From NCBI RefSeq assembly GCF_015751905.1, contig NZ_JADOUF010000001.1:4650001-4714000 (forward strand): a DNA stretch of 64,000 bases, in the 5' to 3' direction. Made by a program: the position numbers and the translations under genes. The DNA comes from Longispora fulva (GTDB taxonomy: Bacteria; Actinomycetota; Actinomycetes; Mycobacteriales; Micromonosporaceae). Positions 44,022 through 55,456 of the stretch are shown here, piece after piece; position 1 is the first letter of the stretch; each line of letters opens with the position of its first letter. The notes beneath the pieces are model-generated. The model had not been told where the DNA came from. It searched no databases and worked only from the letters and a program-made list of their open reading frames with translations.

Positions 44022-45112
44022 GCGCCCATCACCTCGCGCACGGCGGCGACGACGGTGTCGAGGTCGGCCTCGGACAGGTAGGGGTGCACCGGCAGCGACA
44101 GGCAGCTCGTCGCGACCCGCTCGGCGACCGGCGTGGGGTCGACGATCACGCGCGGGTGGTCGCGGTAGCAGTCGTAGTCGTGCACGAGCCGGGGGTAGTA
44201 GACCCCGGAGCCGACGCCGCGCTCCAGCAGCTTCGCGGCCAGCTCGTCGCGGGAGACGTCCCCGTCGACCAGCACCGTGTACTGGTGCCACACGTGCGAC
44301 CGCCCCGCCAGCTCGGCCGGCGTGGTCAGGCCGGGCAGGCCCGCCAGGCCCTCGCTGAGCCGGGCCGCGTTGTCCTTGCGCCGCTTGACCTGCTCGGGAT
44401 AGCCGGCGAGCTGCGGGAGCCCGATCGCGGCCTGCACGTCGGTGAGCCGGTAGTTGTGCCCGGCCATCTCGTACTGGTAGCGCTGGACCATGCCCTGGTT
44501 GCGCAGCACGCGCAGCTTGGCGGCGAGCGCGGCGTCGTTCGTGGTGATCATGCCGCCCTCCCCGGTGGTGAGGTTCTTCGTGCCGTAGAACGAGAAGGTG
44601 CCCAGCCCGAACGTGCCGGCCGCGCGGCCGTCGACCGTCGCGCCGTGCGCCTGGGCGGTGTCCTCGACGAGCCCGAGGCCGTGGGTCGCCGCGAGCGGGG
44701 CGAGGCTGGTCATGTCGGCGGCCTGGCCGTACAGGTGCACCGGCATCAGGACCTTGGTCCGGGGCCCGATGGCGTCCGCCACGGCCGACGGATCCAGGCA
44801 GAAGTCGTCGGTGCGGATGTCGGCGAACCGGGCCGTCGCGCCCGCCTCCAGGATCGCGTTCAGCGTCGCCACGAAGGTGAACGGGCTGGTCAGCACCTCG
44901 TCGCCCGGCTGCAGGTCGAGGACCTCGAGCGCGGCGACCAGGGCGGTGGTGCCGTTGTTGACGGCCACGGCGTGCTCGACGTCGATCATCGCGGCGAACT
45001 CGCGCTCGAACCGCTCGACCATCGGACCGCTGGCCAGCATCCCCGACTCGATGACCTCGACGACCAGTCGCGCGGCGTCGGCGGGCAGTTGCACCCTCGA
45101 AATCGGGATCAA
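44018..45112 (-). CDS. DegT/DnrJ/EryC1 sugar aminotransferase, second copy, GnnB-like
   Basis: A 364-residue PLP aminotransferase. VPHLYGQ-type loop VHLYGQAADM, Asp151 in LVEDTAQAHGA, and lysine Lys179 in FSFYGTKNLTTGEGG. MAGHNYRLTDVQAAIGL is conserved. The start is a TTG at 45112 with AGGAG seven bases upstream; a GTG a few codons later is possible. Overlap with the oxidoreductase suggests a two-step conversion of a 3-OH to a 3-NH2 group on a UDP sugar, as in GnnAB or WlbAC systems. Confidence 0.9.
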   Translation of the reverse strand: MIPISRVQLPADAARLVVEVIESGMLASGPMVERFEREFAAMIDVEHAVAVNNGTTALVAALEVLDLQPGDEVLTSPFTFVATLNAILEAGATARFADIRTDDFCLDPSAVADAIGPRTKVLMPVHLYGQAADMTSLAPLAATHGLGLVEDTAQAHGATVDGRAAGTFGLGTFSFYGTKNLTTGEGGMITTNDAALAAKLRVLRNQGMVQRYQYEMAGHNYRLTDVQAAIGLPQLAGYPEQVKRRKDNAARLSEGLAGLPGLTTPAELAGRSHVWHQYTVLVDGDVSRDELAAKLLERGVGSGVYYPRLVHDYDCYRDHPRVIVDPTPVAERVATSCLSLPVHPYLSEADLDTVVAAVREVMGA

Positions 45113-45181
45113 GATCGCTCTCCTGTCAGGTGCGGAACGGCCCTGCGACAGTACCAACCTGACTCTCCGTAGACTCTGCCG

Positions 45182-46183
45182 GTGACCTTCACCGCTCGCA
45201 TCCCCCGCCCGGTCCTGCTCGTCGGGCGGATAGCGATCATTGTCGCTATTGCCGGGTTCGTGGCATGGAATGTGGTCACCAACTGGGGCCAGGTCAGCAA
45301 GACGTGGCAGAGCCTCGCCTGGCAGTCCGTGGCGCTGTCCCTGGTCGCCGCCGTCGCCGCCATGGGCGCGAACGTGCTCGCCTGGCGGGCCGCGCTCGCC
45401 GACGTCGAGTGCGAGGTGGACGTGCCCACCGCCGCGCAGATCTGCCTGGTGGGCGGCCTGGCGAAGTACCTGCCCGGCAGTGTGTGGTCCTACGTCCTGC
45501 AGATGGAACTCGGCCGCCGCGCCGGACTCCCCCGCCCCCGGGCGTTCCTCGCCTCACTGATCGCGACCGGGCTCGGCCTGGTCACCGCCCTGCTCGTCGG
45601 GCTCGCCGGCCTGCCGACCCTGCTGCGCGAGGCGTCCACCGGCTCGGCCGACCAGGCGGGCGCCGTACGGACCACCCTGTGGGTGATGCTGATCCTGCTG
45701 CCGATCGCGCTGCTGTGCGCGGTACCGGCCGTGCTGACCCGGCTCGTGCAGGTGTTCCTGCGGCTCGTGCGCCGCCCCGGACTGGAGAACCCGCTGACGT
45801 GGGCCGGCGTCCTGCGGGTGGTGGGGTTCAGCGCTCTGGGGTGGGCGTTGTTCGGGGTGCACCTGTGGCTGCTGGCCAACGAACGGGCCGCGCCGGGGAT
45901 CGGCGGACTGCTGGTCTGCGTCGGGGCGTTCGCCATCGCGATGAGCGTCGGGATGTTCGTGGTGATCTCGCCGTCGGGGCTCGGGGTGCGCGAGAGCGTG
46001 CTGGTGGCGGCCATGGTGCCGTTCCTGGCCGGGAGCGACCCGAAGGGGACGGCGATCGGGATCGCGTTGGCGTCCCGGTTGATCCTGACGGTGGCGGATC
46101 TGATCGCCGCGGGGTTGGCGGCGTTGACGGGGATGCGGGCGCTGCGGGGGTCCGGGGTGGCGGAGGACTCGGCCGCGTCCTGA
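45182..46183 (+). CDS. polytopic flippase-like protein (YbhN/UPF0104 type)
   Basis: This 333-residue integral membrane protein has eight or nine helices, of the lysylphosphatidylglycerol-synthase transmembrane family. It has AAVAAMGANVLAWRAAL, the conserved ICLVGGLAKYLPGSVWSYVLQ and FVVISPSGLGVRESVLVAAMV, which contain the family's glycine/serine signatures. Members act in lipid or glycolipid translocation or assembly, so it may move the product of this glycan locus. It is divergent from the second aminotransferase gene (69 bp). Confidence 0.85.
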   Translation: MTFTARIPRPVLLVGRIAIIVAIAGFVAWNVVTNWGQVSKTWQSLAWQSVALSLVAAVAAMGANVLAWRAALADVECEVDVPTAAQICLVGGLAKYLPGSVWSYVLQMELGRRAGLPRPRAFLASLIATGLGLVTALLVGLAGLPTLLREASTGSADQAGAVRTTLWVMLILLPIALLCAVPAVLTRLVQVFLRLVRRPGLENPLTWAGVLRVVGFSALGWALFGVHLWLLANERAAPGIGGLLVCVGAFAIAMSVGMFVVISPSGLGVRESVLVAAMVPFLAGSDPKGTAIGIALASRLILTVADLIAAGLAALTGMRALRGSGVAEDSAAS

Positions 46184-46261
46184 GCCGGGACCACTTCCGA
46201 GCCGGGCCACCTCCGAACCGGGGCCTGGGCGGGCGGCACGGGACGGCCGCCGCGCAACGCG

Positions 46262-46291
46262 TCAGGAACGCGGCGTAACCATCAAAAAAGG
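46262..46291 (-). repeat. TTACGCCGCGT 3'-end motif, copy 3
   Basis: On the minus strand it reads CTTTTTTGATGGTTACGCCG and continues CGTTCCTGA. It begins a few bases after the stop of the SDR gene on that strand. The 46184-46261 remainder of the gap has no gene. Confidence 0.6.
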
Positions 46292-46293
46292 TC

Positions 46294-47034
46294 TTACAGC
46301 ACCAGGCCGCCGTCGACGCCCAGTACCTGGCCCGTCACGAACGCCGCCTCGTCGCTGACCAGGAACCGGATCACGCGGGCGACGTCGGCCGGCGTGCCCA
46401 GCCGGCGCAGCGCCGTGTCGGCCACCCGCTTCCCGACAAGGTCGGCCGGCAGGTGCGCGATCATCGCGGTGTCGATCAGGCCGGGGGCGACGGCGTTCAC
46501 CCGGATGCCGCGCGGGCCGAGTTCCTTGGCCGTCGAGCGGGCGATGGCGGCCACGGCGGCCTTCGATGCGGCGTAGACCGTCTGGCCGGCGCTGCCCTCC
46601 TCGCCCACGATGGAGGCGAGCAGCACGATCGCCCCGCCGCGCGGCCCGCCGTCCGGGCCCTTGCGCATCATCGTCCGCGCCGCGGCCTGCACCGTGGCGA
46701 TGGTGCCCGCCACGTTGACGCCGAGGATCCGTTCGACCAGCTCGGGGCGGATCATGCCGACCAGCGCGTCCTCGAGGATGCCGGCGTTGGCGACGAGGAT
46801 GTCGATCCGGCCGTACTCGGCGGCGATGGCCTTGAATCCGGCGGCCACCGCGTCGAAGTCCGCGACGTCGAAGGTCGCCGCGGACGCGCCGATCTCGGCG
46901 GCGACCTCCTCGACCCCGGAGCGGCCGGTGACGATCACGGTCGCGCCGGCCTCGACGAGGGCCTCCGCGGTGGCGCGGCCTATGCCCCGGGTGCCCCCGG
47001 TGACGACGGCGATCCTGCCGGCCAGGCTACGCAC
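46294..47034 (-). CDS. short-chain dehydrogenase/reductase, FabG-like
   Basis: This 246-residue classical SDR has the cofactor motif TGGTRGIGRATAEALVEAG, VANAGILEDAL (NAG), a catalytic serine in VLLASIVGEEG and Tyr-x3-Lys in YAASKAAVAAIARS. The closing VTGQVLGVDGGLVL is the FabG-type C-terminus. It could reduce a 3-oxoacyl-ACP or a keto sugar. Its GTG/ATG start overlaps the 3' end of the LpxA-like gene by eight bases, so it probably serves the same pathway. Confidence 0.88.
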   Translation of the reverse strand: MRSLAGRIAVVTGGTRGIGRATAEALVEAGATVIVTGRSGVEEVAAEIGASAATFDVADFDAVAAGFKAIAAEYGRIDILVANAGILEDALVGMIRPELVERILGVNVAGTIATVQAAARTMMRKGPDGGPRGGAIVLLASIVGEEGSAGQTVYAASKAAVAAIARSTAKELGPRGIRVNAVAPGLIDTAMIAHLPADLVGKRVADTALRRLGTPADVARVIRFLVSDEAAFVTGQVLGVDGGLVL

Positions 47035-47716
47035 CCCGCCCCTCCCATGCGGCGAACCGGGCCGCGAGCTCCTCGGGCAGGCCGGCGGGCAGGTCGCCCC
47101 GCTTCTTCAGGTACTCCTCCACCGCGTCCGCCTGGCCCTCGTCGCATCCGCGCCGGGTGAGCCCGACCCGGTTGACGGCGACCTCGCGGGCCGGGTTGCC
47201 GACGGCCGTCATGAAGGGGCCGATGTCCTTGCGGATCGCCGAACCCATCCCGATCATGGCCCCGGGCCCGATCTGCCCGTACTGGTGCACCACGGTGCCC
47301 ATCCCGATGTTCGACCAGGACCACACGTGGGTGTGCCCGCCGAGCTGCACGTTGTCGGACAGGGTCACCCCGTCGTCGACCACGCAGTCGTGCCCGACGT
47401 GGCTGCGCGCGAGCAGGTAGCAGCCGTCGGCGACCGTGGTGGTGACGTGCACGCCCTGGTTGACGGTGACGAAGTCGCGGATGATGTTGCCGTCGCCGAT
47501 CGCGACCCCCGCGCCGTCCAGCTCGCCTTCCCAGCCGACGGGGTGGTTCCCGGCCCGGTACTCCGCCGGGGTGCCGATCGAGACCATCGGTCCGATCCAG
47601 TTGCCGTCGCCGATCCGGGTCGGACCCACGATCACGGTGTACGGGCCGATGACGTTGCCGTCGCCCAACTCGACTCCGTCGCCGATGATCGCGGAGGAAT
47701 GAATACGATTTGCCAC
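47027..47716 (-). CDS. LpxA-like acyltransferase
   Basis: A 229-residue left-handed beta-helix protein with about eight hexapeptide turns (VELGDGNVIGPYTVIVG, ISEG-like VSIGTPAEYRAG). Its catalytic region aligns with E. coli LpxA: SHVGHD (His106, His109), GGH (His128) and VHQ (His144). It ends in a helical tail with VGLTRRG, like the LpxA C-terminal domain. LpxA transfers an acyl chain from ACP to UDP-GlcNAc or UDP-GlcNAc3N. Finding such an active-site set in a Gram-positive glycan locus next to GnnA/GnnB-like genes is unusual. GTG start at 47716. Whether it uses fatty acyl or short acyl chains is unknown. Confidence 0.88.
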   Translation of the reverse strand: MANRIHSSAIIGDGVELGDGNVIGPYTVIVGPTRIGDGNWIGPMVSIGTPAEYRAGNHPVGWEGELDGAGVAIGDGNIIRDFVTVNQGVHVTTTVADGCYLLARSHVGHDCVVDDGVTLSDNVQLGGHTHVWSWSNIGMGTVVHQYGQIGPGAMIGMGSAIRKDIGPFMTAVGNPAREVAVNRVGLTRRGCDEGQADAVEEYLKKRGDLPAGLPEELAARFAAWEGRGA

Positions 47717-47745
47717 GCCGGGAGTCTAACCAGGGGCTACACGTT

Positions 47746-47784
47746 AAAGAGCCTGAGTGGGTCGTGGTCCCACTCAGGCTCTTT
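47746..47784. promoter_or_regulatory. perfect 16-bp hairpin in the LpxA-like leader
   Basis: AAAGAGCCTGAGTGGG and its exact complement enclose TCGTGGT, 30 bases upstream of the LpxA-like start. On the minus strand the stem is followed by TTTAACG, so it could terminate or attenuate transcription entering the gene. Confidence 0.55.
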
Positions 47785-47795
47785 CCCCCCACCTA

Positions 47796-47813
47796 TGATC
47801 AGCGGCCTGATCA
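47796..47813. promoter_or_regulatory. TGATCAG-N4-CTGATCA dyad
   Basis: A perfect 7-bp inverted repeat about 80 bases upstream of the LpxA-like start. It is a candidate operator for the LpxA-like/SDR pair. Confidence 0.35.
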
Positions 47814-47926
47814 CCATCAGTGAACACCCGATCACGGCGATCCGCCAGGGTGTGCCTACGAGTTTGACGGGCCTCAGACAGTGCGCTTCCGGGCGGATGC
47901 CGGCTATTTCCGATTCCCGGGCACAA

Positions 47927-47958
47927 CGAAGGGGCAGGCCGTCTGACCTGCCCCTTCG
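47927..47958 (-). terminator. terminator of the 66-residue gene
   Basis: CGAAGGGGCAGG/CCTGCCCCTTCG, a 12-bp stem with an 8-nt loop, starting nine bases after the stop at 47968 and followed on the minus strand by TTGTGCC. Confidence 0.7.
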
Positions 47959-47967
47959 CGGGAACGA

Positions 47968-48168
47968 CTAGCCGCTGCGGCGGTTGGAATACTGCCGCCG
48001 GGGCGCGAGCGTCGCGCCCTTCCCCTGGGTCGGGGCCTGGCCGTGCACGTGCTGCGGATGCTTGCCGAGCGCGCGCCGCTCCTTGCGGGTCAACTCGACC
48101 TCGGGGACGGCCTCGGCGTCGGTCACGGACTCGACGGCGGGCTGCTCTGGCTCTTGGCTGGTGGTCAT
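47968..48168 (-). CDS. small hydrophilic protein, unknown
   Basis: A 66-residue protein with an acidic N-terminal half (EPEQPAVESVTDAEAVPEVE) and a basic C-terminal half (LTRKERRALGKHPQHVHG ... RRQYSNRRSG). It is highly charged and probably disordered, perhaps nucleic-acid or ribosome associated. The ATG has GGAGA seven bases ahead, and its own terminator follows, which support a real gene. No family recognised. Confidence 0.65.
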   Translation of the reverse strand: MTTSQEPEQPAVESVTDAEAVPEVELTRKERRALGKHPQHVHGQAPTQGKGATLAPRRQYSNRRSG

Positions 48169-48288
48169 AAGAGTCTCCTCTGGGCTATTGAGGGTGGAAA
48201 AGGGGCCGCGTCAGATGGCGGCGCAGCGCGACAAGGCGCAGGGAAGCCCGAAATATCACATGCTCCGCACCATAGCAGCACGGGAAAA

Positions 48289-48317
48289 CCGCCGCACCCC
48301 ATTATCGGGTACGGCGG
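48289..48317 (-). terminator. intrinsic terminator of asd
   Basis: Minus strand: CCGCCGTACCC/GGGTGCGGCGG stem with one mismatch and a 7-nt loop, then TTTTCCC. It lies beyond the tandem repeat array that follows the asd stop. Confidence 0.7.
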
Positions 48318-48320
48318 CTG

Positions 48321-48417
48321 CCGCGCACTTCCACGGCCCTTGCCGTGAACCTTCACGGCCCTCGCCGCGCACTTCCGCGGCCCTCGCCGCGCACTTCCGC
48401 GGCGGCTCCCGTGCACT

Positions 48418-48420
<3 letters not shown>
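48321..48420. repeat. 22-bp tandem array of small palindromes
   Basis: Four complete 22-bp units start at 48321, 48343, 48365 and 48387, followed by a 12-base partial unit that runs into the asd stop codon. Each unit is built as CCGYG-spacer-CRCGG, and unit 2 changes both arms (CCGTG/CACGG), keeping the pairing. No coding frame is supported in 48169-48417. Confidence 0.8.
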
Positions 48421-49665
<1,245 letters not shown>

Positions 49666-49693
49666 TTACAAGTTGTGCCCATGGGAGGTCACA

Positions 49694-50272
49694 GTGGACA
49701 GCGGCGAACGCACCCTGCAACACCGGTACGACACCGTCGAGCGCGCGGACCGCTTCTACGACCAGCAGGTGATCGACCGGCTCAACCCGAGGATGTGCGA
49801 GTTCCTCGCCCGCCAGGAGATGATGTTCGTCGCCACGGCCAACCGGGCCGGCGACTGCGACTCCACGTTCCGCGCCGGTCCGCCCGGTTTCGTGCACGTG
49901 CTCGACGAACACACGGTCGCCTGGCCGGAGTACCGGGGCAACGGCGTCCACGCCAGCCTGGGAAACATCACCGAGAACCCGCACGTCGGCCTGCTGTTCA
50001 TCGACTTCGTCCGCGACGTGATCGGGCTGCATGTCAACGGGGAGGCCGAGATCGTCCCGGCGGAAGCCCTGCGCGACCTCGACGGGGAGACGGTGCCGGG
50101 GCGGCGGCCCGAGCGGTGGGTGCGGGTCCGGGTGGACGAGGCGTACATCCACTGCGGGAAGCACATTCCCCGGCTGGCGCCCCGGGAGCGGGACCGGGCC
50201 TGGGGGACGGACGACGTGCGGCGCAAGGGTGGGGACTACTTCGGGGTCCAGACGGACCGCTGCGAGGCGTGA
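49694..50272 (+). CDS. pyridoxamine 5'-phosphate oxidase family protein
   Basis: A 192-residue split-barrel flavin-binding protein: MCEFLARQEMMFVATANRAGDCDSTFR, the conserved WPEYRGNGVHASLGNITENPHVGLLFIDF and the C-terminal AYIHCGKHIPRL. It resembles the PPOX class 2 proteins that reduce cofactors such as F420 or act on small substrates. The real reaction cannot be named. GTG at 49694 with GGGAGG five bases ahead. It is divergent from asd. Confidence 0.85.
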   Translation: MDSGERTLQHRYDTVERADRFYDQQVIDRLNPRMCEFLARQEMMFVATANRAGDCDSTFRAGPPGFVHVLDEHTVAWPEYRGNGVHASLGNITENPHVGLLFIDFVRDVIGLHVNGEAEIVPAEALRDLDGETVPGRRPERWVRVRVDEAYIHCGKHIPRLAPRERDRAWGTDDVRRKGGDYFGVQTDRCEA

Positions 50273-50361
50273 CGCCCGGCCGGCGCCGCCCGGGGCGCCC
50301 CACCGTAGATAGGGAAAAGGGGAGCCGCCGTCGCCGGCGACTCCCCCTACCCGTCAGGTGA

Positions 50362-53201
<2,840 letters not shown>

Positions 53202-53205
<4 letters not shown>

Positions 53206-53759
53206 ACTGCTCCCCCTCGGTTGGCGGCGTCGGCCGCGTGGTTGGCGGCGTTCGCCGCGCTGAAAATGCGCAGTGCATCGGCTGTCGCGCCGTCGTGCTC
53301 CGGCTCGAGCTCGCCCCGTGCCCCCCGGAGCGTGGCGATCTCGGCCTCGAAGTCCTCCAGGGACTCGAAAGATCTGTAGACGCTGGCGAAGCGCATGTAC
53401 GCGACCTCGTCCAGCTCGCGCAGGGGCCCGAGGATCGCCAGGCCCACCTCGTGGCTCGGCATCTCGGCGAACCCCTTGGCCCGGACGGCCTCCTCGACCC
53501 GCTGGGCCAGCTGGGCGATCGCGTCGTCGGTGACCGGCCGGCCCTGGCAGGCCTTGCGCACCCCGCCGATGATCTTCGTCCGGCTGAACGGCTCGGTGAC
53601 CCCGCTGCGCTTCACGACCGCGAGGATGGCCTCCTCCACCGTCGTGAACCTCTTACCGCATTCCGGGCAGGAGCGCCGACGGCGGATCAACTGACCGTCC
53701 TCGGCCTCGCGGGAGTCCACGACTCGCGAATCCGGGTGCCGACAATACGGACACCTCAC
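53202..53759 (-). CDS. nrdR: transcriptional repressor NrdR
   Basis: This 185-residue protein has an N-terminal zinc ribbon ([16 protein letters not shown] ... [12 protein letters not shown]) and an ATP-cone domain from about residue 50 ([23 protein letters not shown]). It senses nucleotide pools and represses ribonucleotide reductase genes. The GTG at 53759 gives the canonical VRCPYC start. The C-terminal tail beyond about residue 155 is longer than usual and alanine-rich. It represses itself and nrdJ via the boxes upstream. Confidence 0.96.
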
Positions 53760-53859
53760 GCAAATCGCCTCCTGTCCTGTCCCCGGGCAGCACACAGGAG
53801 GCCCCCGGGCGGGGACCCTACAAGTATGCGCCTATCTCAGTGCCACTGTGAGTAGTCAA

Positions 53860-53875
53860 ACCCCAACTTGTGGGT
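53860..53875. promoter_or_regulatory. NrdR box 1 (candidate)
   Basis: ACCCCAACTTGTGGGT is a near-symmetric 16-mer that partly matches the NrdR consensus, 33 bp from box 2 measured centre to centre. A TTGACT on the minus strand overlaps its edge. Confidence 0.45.
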
Positions 53876-53892
53876 GGACTCGCTCGGCTGGG

Positions 53893-53908
53893 CCACTAGA
53901 TGTAGGGG
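53893..53908. promoter_or_regulatory. NrdR box 2
   Basis: Minus strand CCCCTACATCTAGTGG closely matches the consensus acaCwAtATaTwGtgt in its core. Paired boxes about three helical turns apart upstream of nrdRJ are typical. The rest of 53909-54053 shows no gene. Confidence 0.6.
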
Positions 53909-54053
53909 TTACAGTAGGCCGATCGCGGCCGACGTGCAAACGGAACGCCAGAACACGCAGGGACAAATTTTCGAAGCTTTCCGCAGGCCGCACGGAGCGG
54001 TCCCCCATGACCTGCGGATACGTTGTGATGTGCCCAACATGGCACCGGTGGGG

Positions 54054-54356
54054 TCAGCCGCGCACCGGAAGCACTAGATGTTGTCCCGGCTGCACCACGC
54101 CGTCGTCGAGATCGTTGATCTCGCGGAGCTGGCGGACCGCCCGGTAGGTGTCCATCCCGGGCAGCTCGCGGACCGCCACCGACCAGAGGCTGTCGCCGGG
54201 CCGTACGACGGCGACCCTCGACTCGGAGGGCACCCCCGAGGCCACGCTCGTCGGGGCGGCCAGGGCCAACCCGCCGAGGAACACCGCCGTCATCAACGTG
54301 GTCAACACCAACCGCCCCCGCCGGGTCAACCGCACCGGTCGCGCGTCAGCCGCCAT
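54054..54356 (-). CDS. LysM-domain cell-wall protein, Rv2719c-like
   Basis: A 100-residue protein with a cytoplasmic basic start (RPVRLTRRGRLV), one membrane helix or signal anchor (LTTLMTAVFLGGLALAAPTSVA) and a LysM peptidoglycan-binding domain (VVRPGDSLWSVAVREL ... INDLDDGVVQPGQHLVLPV). The M. tuberculosis counterpart (ChiZ) is part of the SOS response and slows division. The ATG at 54356 follows an adjacent GTG. SOS boxes lie 13 bases upstream, shared with lexA. Confidence 0.87.
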   Translation of the reverse strand: MAADARPVRLTRRGRLVLTTLMTAVFLGGLALAAPTSVASGVPSESRVAVVRPGDSLWSVAVRELPGMDTYRAVRQLREINDLDDGVVQPGQHLVLPVRG

Positions 54357-54368
54357 CACACACCCCCA

Positions 54369-54400
54369 TCGAACACGGGTTCGATCGAACGCCCGTACGA
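54369..54400. promoter_or_regulatory. two adjacent SOS (LexA) boxes
   Basis: TCGAAC-ACGG-GTTCGA is a perfect actinobacterial LexA box at 54369-54384. A second at 54385-54400, TCGAAC-GCCC-GTACGA, has one mismatch and follows with no gap. They lie between the divergent LysM gene and lexA. Confidence 0.85.
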
Positions 54401-54554
54401 TGTTCTAGCAGACCCCGAACCCGAAAGCGAGGCACTCCCGGCGTGTCGCTAGAACAGACGTTTGAATCAGCGCGCAAAAGCGGCTAACGTCATGGCAGGA
54501 CACCGGGCGGGATCATCCCGTCGCACCACACCCGACCGACCTGGGAGGATCGAC

Positions 54555-55235
54555 GTGGCTCCCCACGACGGCACTGACTCGCGGCCCTCGGCCTCGAAGA
54601 AGAACAACCGTCCGCTGACGATGCGCCAACAGCGCATCCTCGAGGTCATCTCGGAGTCCGTGGAGCGGCTGGGCTACCCGCCGAGCGTCCGGGAGATCGG
54701 CGAGGCCGTCGGGCTCGCCTCCGCGTCCTCCGTGGCCTACCAGCTCGGGGTCCTGGAGCAGAAGGGTTTCCTGCGCCGCGACGCCAACCGGCCGCGCGCG
54801 GTCGACATCCGCCAGACCGGTGGCGGCTCCAACGTCACGCAGCTCCCCGACCGCCCCACGCCGGTCATGGTCCCCATGCTGGGCGCCATCGCGGCCGGTG
54901 GCCCGATCCTCGCGGAGCAGACCCTGGACGAGACCTTCCCGCTGCCCCGCGAGCTCGTCGGCGAGGGCACGCTGTTCATGCTCAAGGTCCAGGGCGACTC
55001 GATGATCGAGGCCGCGATCTGCGACGGCGACTGGGTCGTGGTCCGCCAGCAGCCCACCGCCGAGACCGGCGACATCGTCGCGGCCATGCTCGACGGCGAG
55101 GCGACCGTGAAGACCTACCGCCGCCGCGACGACGGCCACCTGTGGCTCATGCCGCGCAACCCGTCCTACGACCCGATCCCGGGCGACGAGGCCACCATCC
55201 TGGGCAAGGTCGTGTCGGTCCTCCGCCGCCTCTAA
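54555..55235 (+). CDS. lexA: SOS repressor LexA
   Basis: This 226-residue repressor of DNA-damage genes is cleaved when RecA-DNA filaments form. The winged helix lies at about 22-85 ([34 protein letters not shown] in overlapping motifs). The cleavage site Ala114-Gly115 is in GAIAAGGP, and the catalytic dyad is Ser149 (QGDSMIEA) and Lys186 (ATVKTYRR). The GTG at 54555 has GGGAGG six bases ahead, preferred over an in-frame ATG 93 bases upstream. Regulated by the two SOS boxes. Confidence 0.97.
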   Translation: MAPHDGTDSRPSASKKNNRPLTMRQQRILEVISESVERLGYPPSVREIGEAVGLASASSVAYQLGVLEQKGFLRRDANRPRAVDIRQTGGGSNVTQLPDRPTPVMVPMLGAIAAGGPILAEQTLDETFPLPRELVGEGTLFMLKVQGDSMIEAAICDGDWVVVRQQPTAETGDIVAAMLDGEATVKTYRRRDDGHLWLMPRNPSYDPIPGDEATILGKVVSVLRRL

Positions 55236-55304
55236 ACCCTTTTTCGACCGTTACGAGCCGCGACCGACCCGGCATCCGGCGGCGGTCCACCTCGGACGAT
55301 CCTC

Positions 55305-55341
55305 CCGGAATGGCCGGCCCCTCCGGGCCCGGCCATTCCGG
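55305..55341. terminator. strong hairpin between lexA and the propeller gene
   Basis: CCGGAATGGCCGG/CCGGCCATTCCGG, a 13-bp perfect stem extended inward by CCC/GGG, between two convergent genes. No gene is supported in 55236-55456. Confidence 0.6.
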
Positions 55342-55456
55342 CGCACCCGGGCCACTCCCGTGCATGACCCCGCAGGGCGTGGGCCCGTCACCGGCATCCC
55401 GCGCGGTGGACCCTGCATGAGCGCGATCGCGGACAGTCCCCACGGCGCCCAGGAGG

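Noticed and set aside
53841-53855. GCCACTG, resembling a B12-riboswitch box near the cobalamin-dependent reductase
   Set aside because: It lies on the plus strand while nrdR-nrdJ is on the minus strand, and no other riboswitch elements accompany it.
53848-54147. A 99-codon plus-strand frame between nrdR and lexA
   Set aside because: It covers the NrdR boxes and the LysM gene antisense, and has no domain character or ribosome site.
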